Shown here piece by piece: positions 1 to 6,186 of a stretch of DNA of 15,481 nt (position 1 is its first letter; each line of letters begins with the position of its first letter). The stretch is from Halovivax sp. (lineage in GTDB: Archaea > Halobacteriota > Halobacteria > Halobacteriales > Natrialbaceae), in NCBI GenBank assembly GCA_007119345.1, contig SKPV01000281.1:1-15481 (forward strand), read 5' to 3'. The translations under genes were made by a program, and so were the position numbers. The notes below the pieces were generated by a model. It saw only the letters and a program-made list of their open reading frames with translations, made no database searches and was not told the DNA's origin.

Positions 1-512
1 ACCGCGAGGATCGCGAGCGCCATCACCAGGTAGATGTCCTGGAAGATCAGGATGCCGACGTCGACCTTGCCGTAGAGGCTCTTCAGGTCGCCCTTGTCGC
101 CGAGGACCTTGACGATGATCGGCGTCGCGCCGAACGTCGTCGCGAGGGCGATCATCAGCGACTGGAAGAGCGTGAAGCCGAGCAGCAAGGCGACGGCCGT
201 CGAGGCGATCGCCTGCAGGACGGCCTGGCCGACGGCGATCGCGCCGACGGGTCTGGCGATCTCCCTGATGTCGTCGAACCGCATCTCGATCCCGAGCAAG
301 AAGAGGAGAAAGCCGAGCCCGAGCTCGGCCATGATCTCGATCAGCTGATCCTCGGTGACGAGGTTGAGGCCGATCGGGCCGACGACGACCCCGGTGAGGA
401 CGTAGGCGACGATGGTCGGCTGGTTCGTCAGCCTGGCGAGGTAGCTCAGGGCGGTCGCCGCGACCACGAGCAGCGCGAAATCCGTGGCGAGTGCGATTCC
501 ACCGAGAGACAT
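1..512 (-). CDS. KefB-type cation:proton antiporter (CPA2), N-terminal part, cut by window edge
   Basis: Reading the minus strand from the ATG at 512-510 gives 170 uninterrupted codons that run off the left edge. The start is MSLGGIALATDFALLVVAAT, followed by a run of hydrophobic segments. The text NQPTIVAYVLTGVVVGPIGL (about residues 30-49), LGLGFLLFLLGIEM and ATTFGATPIIVKVLGDKG is characteristic of the monovalent cation:proton antiporter-2 family (Na+/H+ exchanger or KefB/KefC core). Such proteins sit in the cytoplasmic membrane and exchange Na+ or K+ for H+. About 10-13 helices are usual, so roughly the first five or six are present. Whether a C-terminal TrkA/RCK domain follows cannot be seen. 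The gene is divergent from everything to its right. A weak TATA-like GTTTACG (minus strand, about 555-561) lies upstream. The family call is firm; the transported ion is not determinable. Confidence 0.9.
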   Translation of the reverse strand, partial: MSLGGIALATDFALLVVAATALSYLARLTNQPTIVAYVLTGVVVGPIGLNLVTEDQLIEIMAELGLGFLLFLLGIEMRFDDIREIARPVGAIAVGQAVLQAIASTAVALLLGFTLFQSLMIALATTFGATPIIVKVLGDKGDLKSLYGKVDVGILIFQDIYLVMALAILA

Positions 513-757
513 TGACCGAGGGGAGATCGACGGCGTCGACGCCGACCGGCGGGCGTAAACGGCCCGAATTCACCGGAGATACCGGCGTCACCGGAAAAAG
601 CCCACTGCCTGCCATCAGCGGCTGAGACCGGCCCGAGAGGAACGACTCACGACGAACCTGGGGTACGGCGAAACACCTCACTCCCGTGCCGTCCGACCAC
701 GTTGGTGCGACGGAGCCGCTCACTCCCCGTGTCGATCGCCCGGGTCGATATCGCGAC
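513..757. other. Intergenic, no gene seen; candidate antiporter promoter and palindrome
   Basis: No reading frame here resembles a protein. On the minus strand a TATA-like GTTTACG lies at about 555-561, ahead of the antiporter start at 512. Between them is a perfect 14-bp palindrome, CGGCGTCGACGCCG (531-544), which could be an operator. The rest (about 570-757) is the flank beyond the end of the transposon relic and shows nothing recognisable. Confidence 0.4.
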
Positions 758-782
758 TAGTTCACCCAGCCACTGTGAACTA
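758..782 (-). repeat. Terminal hairpin of IS200/IS605-type tnpB element (possible omega-RNA 3' end)
   Basis: TAGTTCAC (758-765) and GTGAACTA (775-782) are perfect 8-bp inverted arms around a 9-nt loop. On the minus strand the hairpin begins 7 nt after the tnpB stop codon (792-790). A subterminal hairpin just downstream of tnpB is the expected right-end structure of IS200/IS605 elements. In active members this end also forms the 3' part of the guide (omega/re) RNA, whose guide is the flanking DNA immediately beyond. The hairpin is seen directly; the RNA role is inference, and the associated tnpB is only a stub. Confidence 0.6.
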
Positions 783-789
783 CCCCCGC

Positions 790-1000
790 CTACTCACTCA
801 CGGCTTGCGCCGTTCGTTCCTCGAGGCAGGGGCTTCCTGCTTCGACGACGCGACTTGCAGACGCGGAACGAGTGTCCACAGCGGTCGCAGTCTTCACGGG
901 CGTTCCTTTGGAGTGAACCACCCCTAGTTTCTCTAGGCCACGCGATTTCACGTTCAACGCGGCATTCCAATCCCTATCTAAGACTACGTTTGGTCGGTCG
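790..1000 (-). pseudogene. 3' remnant of IS200/IS605-type TnpB (RNA-guided nuclease, OrfB family)
   Basis: The minus-strand frame ending at the TGA 792-790 encodes VVLDRDWNAALNVKSRGL (about 984-931), then SKGTPVKTATAV and SRVVEAGSPCLEE. The DRDxNAA(L)N block is the last RuvC catalytic motif of TnpB, and the remaining tail is typical of haloarchaeal OrfB/IS1341-type proteins. Only about 65 residues of a protein usually near 400 residues are present. The helix-turn-helix, the first two RuvC motifs and the CxxC zinc finger are absent, and upstream of about 1000 the frame no longer resembles TnpB. No tnpA is nearby. It is therefore a decayed relic and not functional by itself. The 3' boundary is well preserved by the stop codon and the hairpin at 758-782. 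The relic lies about 400 bp upstream of a low-GC RiPP-like operon and may mark a past insertion site. Confidence 0.8.
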
Positions 1001-1372
1001 AATCCCGGCTCTGTACGTCGAGCGCAGCGAATACGATCGTGGGGGAGGCGATGTGGACGGATAAAAACGGAGGCGAGCGATCGTCTCAAGGCACCGGTGA
1101 AAGAGGTCGTCCCTACGTCGACTCCGACGACTTCGGAACGCGACCGGGCGAACCGGCGAGGACGAAACCGCTGATGTGCAACGAGCGAGTCGGTGATTCA
1201 TCATCCCCGCTGTCACGGTGGACGGGTGACCGTTATCGTTTCCCAAGTATAATTTCACCCAAATATGATAGATATTAAAATAAATTACGTCTCTGTCCTC
1301 TGGAAAGGAAATCGATGAGTATCTGTTAAATATATCCTAAACTAATTCTTGAAGGCGAGCGCCTATAGTAAC
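1001..1372. other. Intergenic, strongly AT-rich in its right half; no gene seen
   Basis: From 1001 to about 1240 the DNA is GC-rich with no recognisable coding. From about 1241 to 1350 composition switches abruptly to mostly A/T, with several TATA-like and poly-A/T stretches, which is very unlike the rest of the window. A short inverted repeat, AGGCG-AG-CGCCT (1353-1364), lies about 10 bp upstream of the proposed TATA box of the next operon and could be a regulator site. The AT-rich DNA could be promoter/regulatory sequence, imported DNA, or both. Confidence 0.5.
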
Positions 1373-1382
1373 TTTTTTATAC
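1373..1382 (+). promoter_or_regulatory. TATA box of the borosin-like operon
   Basis: TTTTTTATAC at 1373-1382 is a good archaeal TATA element. Its centre (about 1379) predicts transcription starting near 1405-1406, only 3-4 nt before the ATG at 1409. That implies a leaderless or nearly leaderless mRNA, common in haloarchaea, and no Shine-Dalgarno sequence is present. The other nearby ATG (1396) opens a frame without family resemblance. Confidence 0.55.
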
Positions 1383-1408
1383 TGTTCGCCGTAACATGAA
1401 TACGCATC

Positions 1409-1627
1409 ATGTCAGTAACAGAGGTTCATTCGGTACTCGAACGGTCGATGGAGGATCCCGGATTTGTCGACACCTTTCGGGCGGATCCCGAACGAGCCCT
1501 TGCGGATTACGAACTGAGCGATCGGGAGGAGAAAGCCCTCCGCTCCGGAGATCAAAACGAGATCAACGATGTGCTCGGTGAAATCGGGCTCGGCGTGTAC
1601 GTGCTGCCCGTCCCAATCGTCACGTAG
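1409..1627 (+). CDS. Split-borosin-type RiPP precursor peptide (72 aa)
   Basis: This small protein appears to be the substrate of the methyltransferase encoded next. Residues 1-57 are predicted helical and charged, with the pattern FRADPERALADYELSDREEK (23-42) followed by ALRSGDQNEINDVL. That matches, from memory, the borosin-binding (LigA-like) domain of Shewanella SonA, which has a similar NPEAVMRAHGLTDEQ...GD arrangement. Residues 59-72 (IGLGVYVLPVPIVT) switch sharply to an uncharged, beta-branched hydrophobic tail ending at the stop codon, the composition expected of an alpha-N-methylated borosin core. There is no signal peptide. The stop is followed after 25 bp by the methyltransferase, and the TATA box at 1373-1382 serves both. 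Alternative reading: a stand-alone LigA-like or Franean1_4349-type RiPP precursor. The family resemblance is recalled, not computed; methylation itself is inference. Confidence 0.85.
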   Translation: MSVTEVHSVLERSMEDPGFVDTFRADPERALADYELSDREEKALRSGDQNEINDVLGEIGLGVYVLPVPIVT

Positions 1628-1652
1628 GAATACCTGATTGATTTTCTAAACA

Positions 1653-2462
1653 ATGGTAGACGTATTTATAATCGGTACCGGCATGGTCGGGTACGTCCAG
1701 TTGACGATCGAGGCACAACAGAGCCTAGATCGGTCGGAGGTCGCATACGTGGTCGACGCCCAGAAAATCGTCAAGGACCACATTCGGGACGAATACGACG
1801 TCCACGTCGTCGATTTGACGACGGAGTACACCGAAAAGGAAGATCGGCGGACGACGTACGAGCTGATGGCGAGGAAAGTTCTGGACGACGCCGGAACGCG
1901 CGATAATCCGGTGGCGCTCGCGCTCTACGGTCATCCGATGGTGTTCGTCAGTCCGAGCAGGATGGTCGCGGAGCGAGCGCGAGAGCGCGGACTCGACGTC
2001 GAGATCAAACCGGGAATCTCGGCGATCGACTGCGTCTACGCGGACATCGAGTTCGATCCCGCACGAAACGGGGTCCACATGTTTGAAGCGACCGACCTGC
2101 TGCTACGGGAGTGGGAATTGAATCCCGACGTTCCGGTGATGCTCTGGCAAATCGGGGCCGTGGAGACGATCCGACATACGACTGGCGACAGCGATCCGCA
2201 GCGTTTCGAGCGGTTCAAGCGATATCTTCGACAGTTCTATCCCGACGACCACACGATCCAGCTGCTCCAGACCGCGACGTATCCGATCGCCGAATCGCAG
2301 CGGGTCGAGATCCCTCTTGCCGAACTGGAGACGATCGCGTCGACCATCGATGCGGGGGCACACATCCTCTATATCCCTCCCGTCCGCGACCGTCCGATCC
2401 AGAACCGAGAGTTGCTCGACCAGGTTCGGTCGAAAGAACACATCGAGACAATTACTCGATAA
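1653..2462 (+). CDS. Peptide backbone alpha-N-methyltransferase, split-borosin (SonM/OphMA-like, tetrapyrrole methylase fold)
   Basis: This is predicted to transfer methyl groups from S-adenosylmethionine to backbone amide nitrogens of the neighbouring precursor. The 269 residues carry the tetrapyrrole-methylase fold: an N-terminal loop with G8 and G10 before LT (17-18), ALYGHP (90-95), PGISA (120-124), and a VMLWQIG strand (162-168). Y59, R65 and Y69 have the same spacing (6 then 4) as the Y66, R72, Y76 catalytic triad of OphMA, and Y92 of YGHP corresponds to OphMA Y98. The text RRTTYELM, ADIEFDP and MFEAT resembles SonM more than cobalamin or sirohaem methylases. Unlike fungal OphMA, no core is fused at its C terminus, so this is the split architecture. 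No Shine-Dalgarno is evident before the ATG, and the upstream DNA is AT-rich. The MFS gene follows after 2 bp. Family confident; product and methylation pattern unknown. Confidence 0.88.
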   Translation: MVDVFIIGTGMVGYVQLTIEAQQSLDRSEVAYVVDAQKIVKDHIRDEYDVHVVDLTTEYTEKEDRRTTYELMARKVLDDAGTRDNPVALALYGHPMVFVSPSRMVAERARERGLDVEIKPGISAIDCVYADIEFDPARNGVHMFEATDLLLREWELNPDVPVMLWQIGAVETIRHTTGDSDPQRFERFKRYLRQFYPDDHTIQLLQTATYPIAESQRVEIPLAELETIASTIDAGAHILYIPPVRDRPIQNRELLDQVRSKEHIETITR

Positions 2463-2464
2463 GT

Positions 2465-3769
2465 GTGAGTTTTACGAGCGCACTCTCCGATAGGGAGTTT
2501 AGAACCCTTTGGACCGCCCAGCTGGTATCGAAACTCGGGAACGTCATCCACGAAATCGCGCTCATCTACCTCGTGTATGTCGTAACCGGGGAACCGCTGT
2601 TGATCGCGGCAGTCGCGGTTGCGAGCCTCGGATCGACCGCAGTTTTCACCCTTCCTGCGGGGGCGTTGGTCGATCGGTGGAACCGAGCACGAGCGCTCGT
2701 TGCCGCGTCGGTACTTCGAGGCGTCGCTATCCTGTGTATTCCGATCGCCGCGAACACCGGCTACCTGATCGAAGTGGCCATCCTGGCGGCGCTCGTCGCC
2801 GGAATCGGTCAGGCGTTCGTCGGACCCGCACGAGACGCCGTCGTACCCCAAATCGTTCCGGAAAGCACGCTCGACTCGGCGAACGCACTGATCCAGATGA
2901 CCGACTCCTTCGCCAAAACGCTGTACGTGTTCGCCGGCCTCCTCGTCGCTATCGTGGGGCCGATTGCGGCGTTTTATGTGAACGCCGCGACCTTTTTCGT
3001 GGCGGCCGCGCTCCTCTCACGACTTCGTGTTCCTCACCCGTCGACAGGTTCTGCGGACGTGGGTGCGGGCCAGCGTGACCGTTCGGTGATCGACGAGATT
3101 CGCGACGGAATGACCTACCTCATCACCCACCCGGTGTTACCTAGCGTCTTGTTGCTCACGGGGGTCGTCGGCCTCGCCCTGGGCCCGCTGGCGATCGTCA
3201 TCCCGTTCTACGGGGAACAAGCGCTCGGCGTCGAAGCGAATGGGGGTGTCGGTACCGGAAACCTCGCCACCACTTTCGGGTTACTCTACACTGCCGTGTA
3301 CGTCGGCGTTTTTCTCGGCGGGGGTATTGTCAACGGAATACGCAAGGATATTCGACGGCACCGGGGACTCGGAATCGTCCTCGGCGTCTTCCTTATGGGC
3401 ACGACGCTCGCGGGGCTCGCGGTTGCGCCGGCGCTCGTCGGACGAACGCTCGGTATTGCCACCCTCTTGCTCCTCGTCTTCGGTATTTCTGCCGCGATCG
3501 TTCAGGTCCTCACGACGACGTACGTGCAACGAGCACTTCCCGAGGATCGTCACGGGAAGGTATTTTCGCTCATCTCCATCGCGGCTGTGAGCACGCCGCC
3601 ACTCGGAATTTTCCTCGCCGGGATCGGCATCGAGGTCGCGAGCGTCTACGTCGTGTTGATTGGACAGGGCGTCCTCATGGTTCTCACCGCGTTCGCGTTA
3701 CTCGGGACGCCGATCGGAAAATTAGGGGACCGGGCTTCGAAAACCGTCACTGAACCCACCGCGCAGTAA
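2465..3769 (+). CDS. MFS transporter (EntS/MFS_3-like), probable exporter of the RiPP operon
   Basis: The 434-residue protein from the GTG at 2465 shows the major facilitator superfamily pattern with about 12 hydrophobic segments. The amino end SALSDREFRTLWTAQLVSKL, motif A (GALVDRWNRA, residues 66-75) and GPARDAVVPQIVPESTLDSANAL (split at about 120-142) are typical of the drug/siderophore exporter group around EntS. It would act in the cytoplasmic membrane as a proton-driven exporter. The frame stays open upstream to 2111, but that extension is out-of-frame methyltransferase sequence with no membrane-protein character. The GTG, 2 bp after the methyltransferase stop, places the first residues where family members begin and suggests translational coupling. 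Its place directly after the precursor and methyltransferase suggests it exports the mature peptide or gives self-protection. The substrate is not determinable. Confidence 0.9.
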   Translation: MSFTSALSDREFRTLWTAQLVSKLGNVIHEIALIYLVYVVTGEPLLIAAVAVASLGSTAVFTLPAGALVDRWNRARALVAASVLRGVAILCIPIAANTGYLIEVAILAALVAGIGQAFVGPARDAVVPQIVPESTLDSANALIQMTDSFAKTLYVFAGLLVAIVGPIAAFYVNAATFFVAAALLSRLRVPHPSTGSADVGAGQRDRSVIDEIRDGMTYLITHPVLPSVLLLTGVVGLALGPLAIVIPFYGEQALGVEANGGVGTGNLATTFGLLYTAVYVGVFLGGGIVNGIRKDIRRHRGLGIVLGVFLMGTTLAGLAVAPALVGRTLGIATLLLLVFGISAAIVQVLTTTYVQRALPEDRHGKVFSLISIAAVSTPPLGIFLAGIGIEVASVYVVLIGQGVLMVLTAFALLGTPIGKLGDRASKTVTEPTAQ

Positions 3770-3925
3770 ACGGTCCCGGGATGCTCATTTCGAGAGAACC
3801 TCGACGACCGTCGCGATCGTCGAGACGCGTCCGTCCAAAATGGACCCGACGACGAGGATCGATGGCGATCGGACAGCTTCGGTCGGATTTTCGGTCCGAG
3901 CGCGAGCTCGGGCCGCACTGAATGG

Positions 3926-5953
3926 CTACTCCCCGTGCCGGCGGAACAGCGGCGCCGTCGCCCCGGTCGAGAGCTCCTCGGGCGACAGCGCGCCGTCCTC
4001 CTCGCGGGCGCTCGCCAGGTAGAGCGCGCTGTTGATGAGGCCGATGTGGCTGAACGCCTGCGGGAAGTTGCCGAGGTGGGCGCCGTCGTCGACGTGGATC
4101 ATCTCAGAGAGCAGGCCGAGCGAGGAGGTGTGCTCGAGGAGGTGCTCGAAGATCTCTGCGGCCTCCTCGAGGCGATCGGAGAGCACGAGCGCGTCGACGA
4201 GCCAGCACGAGCAGAGGACGAAGCCGCCGGGCTCGCGCGGGCGGGCGGGGCTGTTCGCGAACCGGACGACGAGGCCGTCGTCGCTCGTCAGCTCCTCGAG
4301 GATCGTGTCGATCGTGTGCTGGACGCGCTCGTCGTCCGCCGGAAGGAAGTCGTACAGCGGGATCAACAGCGCCGTGGCGTCGAGGGCGTCCTCGGCGCCG
4401 AAGAACTGGACGAAGCTGCCGACGTCCTCGTCGTAACCGCGATTCTCGATGGCCTCCCGGATCGCCTCGCGCTCGTCCGCCCAGCGATCGATCGGTCCCT
4501 CGCGATCGTACTCGTCGGCCAGCCGCAGCGCCCGATCGAGCGCGACCCAGCACAGCAGCTTCGAGTGCACGAAGTGCTCGTGGAGGTCCCGGAACTCCCA
4601 GATTCCCTCGCCCGTCTCGTCCCAGTGATCGCAGACGTGGTTCGCGAGCGCGCGGATCGATTCCCAGTCGGCCGTCGAGAGGCCGCCCTCGTAGCGGACC
4701 GTCTCGTAGATCCCCTGCACGATCGTCCCGTAGATGTCGAGTTGCTTCTGGGTCGCCGCGGCGTTGCCGATGCGGACCGGCGTCGACTCGCGGTAGCCCG
4801 AGAGGTGGTCGAGACACTCCTCGCCGATCTCCGTCTCGCCGTGGAGGCCGTACAGCGGCTGGATCTCCGCGGGCTCCTCGTGACCGATCTCGCGGAACCA
4901 CTCGAAGTAGCGTCGGGCTTCCTCGGTTTGACCGACGTTGTAGAGGGCCTGGACGGTGAACTTGGCGTCCCGGATCCAGTTGTACCGGTAGTCCCAGTTG
5001 AGCTCCCCGCCGATCTCCTCCGGGAGCGATGCGGTGGGGGCGGCCGGGATCGCGCCCGTCTCCTCGTGGATCAACAGTTTGAGGACGAGCGCCGACCTGA
5101 CGAGGACGTCCCGCCACTCGTCCTCGAACGTAAAGATACCCGTCCCCTCCTCGCAGCCGTCGAGCCACGTCCGCCAGTAGTCGACGGTCCCCTCGAGGAT
5201 CTCCTGGCAGGCGTCGGGCGGTCGGTGGTCCGGCGCCCCGTACTGCAGACAGAGCCAGCGGGTCTCGCCGGCCTCGACGGTCACCGTCGCGGTCGCCCGC
5301 CCGCGATCGTGATCGATCTCGTACTCGTCTTCGCAGTGTAAGTAGAGCGCGTCGCGGTCGGCCTCGTAGGGCCACTCGCCGCCGGACGGCGTGTGATCGT
5401 GAACGCGGTCGTCTCCGTCGTGGACCCGCTCGCCGTCGTCATCGCCGCCCTCGGCGGCGGGTTCCTCGCCGTCTCCATCGTCACCTTCGACGGCGGGCTC
5501 CTCGCCGTACGCCACGACGGTGCCTCCGTCCAGTTCGAGTTCGGTCTCGGCCCGCCCGTAGTCGAAGCGAGGTTCGAAGACGACGTCCAGCTCGACGCTC
5601 CCATCGGCGCCCTCGATCTTCCGGTAGAGGGCCTGCTGGAACCGTTCGTCGGGCGATTCACCGTCTCTAACGGGCATGAAGTCGGTCACGGTCGCCGCGC
5701 CGTCGTCGGTCTCGAAGGAGGTCTCGAGGACGTTCGTCTCGTCGACGTAGGCCTGGCTCGACTCGAACTCGGCGGCGGGACGAACGGCGAAGCGGCCGCC
5801 CTCGTCCGGATCGAGGATCGCCGCGAAGACGCTCGGCGACTCGACGTGCGGGAAGCAACACCAGTCGATCGAGCCGTTTCGGCCCACGAGGGCGCAGCGA
5901 TCGTCGTTGCCGATAGCGCCGTAGTCGTCGATCGGGAGGAACGCTGAGTCCAT
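3926..5953 (-). CDS. Glycoside hydrolase family 15 protein (glucoamylase/trehalase-like)
   Basis: This 675-residue protein has the layout of prokaryotic GH15 enzymes: an N-terminal beta-sandwich domain beginning FLPIDDYGAIGNDDRCALV and NGSIDWCCFP, then an (alpha/alpha)6 barrel with ELNWDYRYNWIRDAKFTV (317-334). The probable general acid is E453 in GEGIWEFRD, and the probable base is E617 in LLSEMIH. Such enzymes hydrolyse alpha-glucosidic bonds from glucan ends or split trehalose; the sequence alone does not tell which. No signal peptide or Tat motif is visible, so it is likely cytoplasmic, acting on stored glucan or trehalose. A low-complexity Asp/Glu/Gly/His-rich insertion (about residues 150-195) interrupts the N-terminal domain. 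The gene is divergent from the kinase at 6187, and a TATA-like CTTTTGC (minus, about 6025-6031) sits inside an inverted repeat. Confidence 0.92.
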   Translation of the reverse strand: MDSAFLPIDDYGAIGNDDRCALVGRNGSIDWCCFPHVESPSVFAAILDPDEGGRFAVRPAAEFESSQAYVDETNVLETSFETDDGAATVTDFMPVRDGESPDERFQQALYRKIEGADGSVELDVVFEPRFDYGRAETELELDGGTVVAYGEEPAVEGDDGDGEEPAAEGGDDDGERVHDGDDRVHDHTPSGGEWPYEADRDALYLHCEDEYEIDHDRGRATATVTVEAGETRWLCLQYGAPDHRPPDACQEILEGTVDYWRTWLDGCEEGTGIFTFEDEWRDVLVRSALVLKLLIHEETGAIPAAPTASLPEEIGGELNWDYRYNWIRDAKFTVQALYNVGQTEEARRYFEWFREIGHEEPAEIQPLYGLHGETEIGEECLDHLSGYRESTPVRIGNAAATQKQLDIYGTIVQGIYETVRYEGGLSTADWESIRALANHVCDHWDETGEGIWEFRDLHEHFVHSKLLCWVALDRALRLADEYDREGPIDRWADEREAIREAIENRGYDEDVGSFVQFFGAEDALDATALLIPLYDFLPADDERVQHTIDTILEELTSDDGLVVRFANSPARPREPGGFVLCSCWLVDALVLSDRLEEAAEIFEHLLEHTSSLGLLSEMIHVDDGAHLGNFPQAFSHIGLINSALYLASAREEDGALSPEELSTGATAPLFRRHGE

Positions 5954-6015
5954 GTGGCTCGGGGTGAGTGGGGTCGTGCGGGTCGCGATCGATACGGACG
6001 TGGTGGAGGTACGAC

Positions 6016-6041
6016 CCGGACGGGCAAAAGCGTCCGTCCGG
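6016..6041. repeat. Inverted repeat in the divergent GH15/kinase promoter region
   Basis: CCGGACG (6016-6022) and CGTCCGG (6035-6041) are perfect 7-bp inverted arms around a 12-bp centre containing GGCAAAAG, which reads CTTTTGCC on the minus strand and is the best TATA candidate for the GH15 gene. An operator overlapping the core promoter is possible; this is inference from position only. Confidence 0.35.
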
Positions 6042-6186
6042 CGAGTGCCGACGGTTCGGTTCTCGCTACGGTCATCGGGTGGTCGACCGTTCGGCCTCGC
6101 GGGTCAATTACGCGTGGATGCGGAGGGTGGGCCCCCTCCCGAAACGATACGGTCGCGGGTACCGACAGTCCGAACCGAGTCGACGG

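Noticed and set aside
1653..2462. Cobalamin or sirohaem biosynthesis methyltransferase
   Set aside because: The fold is shared, but the Y-R-Y spacing, the YGHP and MFEAT regions, and the adjacent precursor gene fit borosin enzymes; no corrin genes are nearby.
2111..2464. N-terminal extension of the MFS transporter by about 118 residues
   Set aside because: This part is out-of-frame methyltransferase coding sequence with no hydrophobic or family character; the GTG at 2465 fits MFS amino ends.
3935..5341. Long plus-strand frame opposite the GH15 gene
   Set aside because: The minus strand contains both GH15 catalytic glutamates and the full barrel; the plus frame is antisense by-product.
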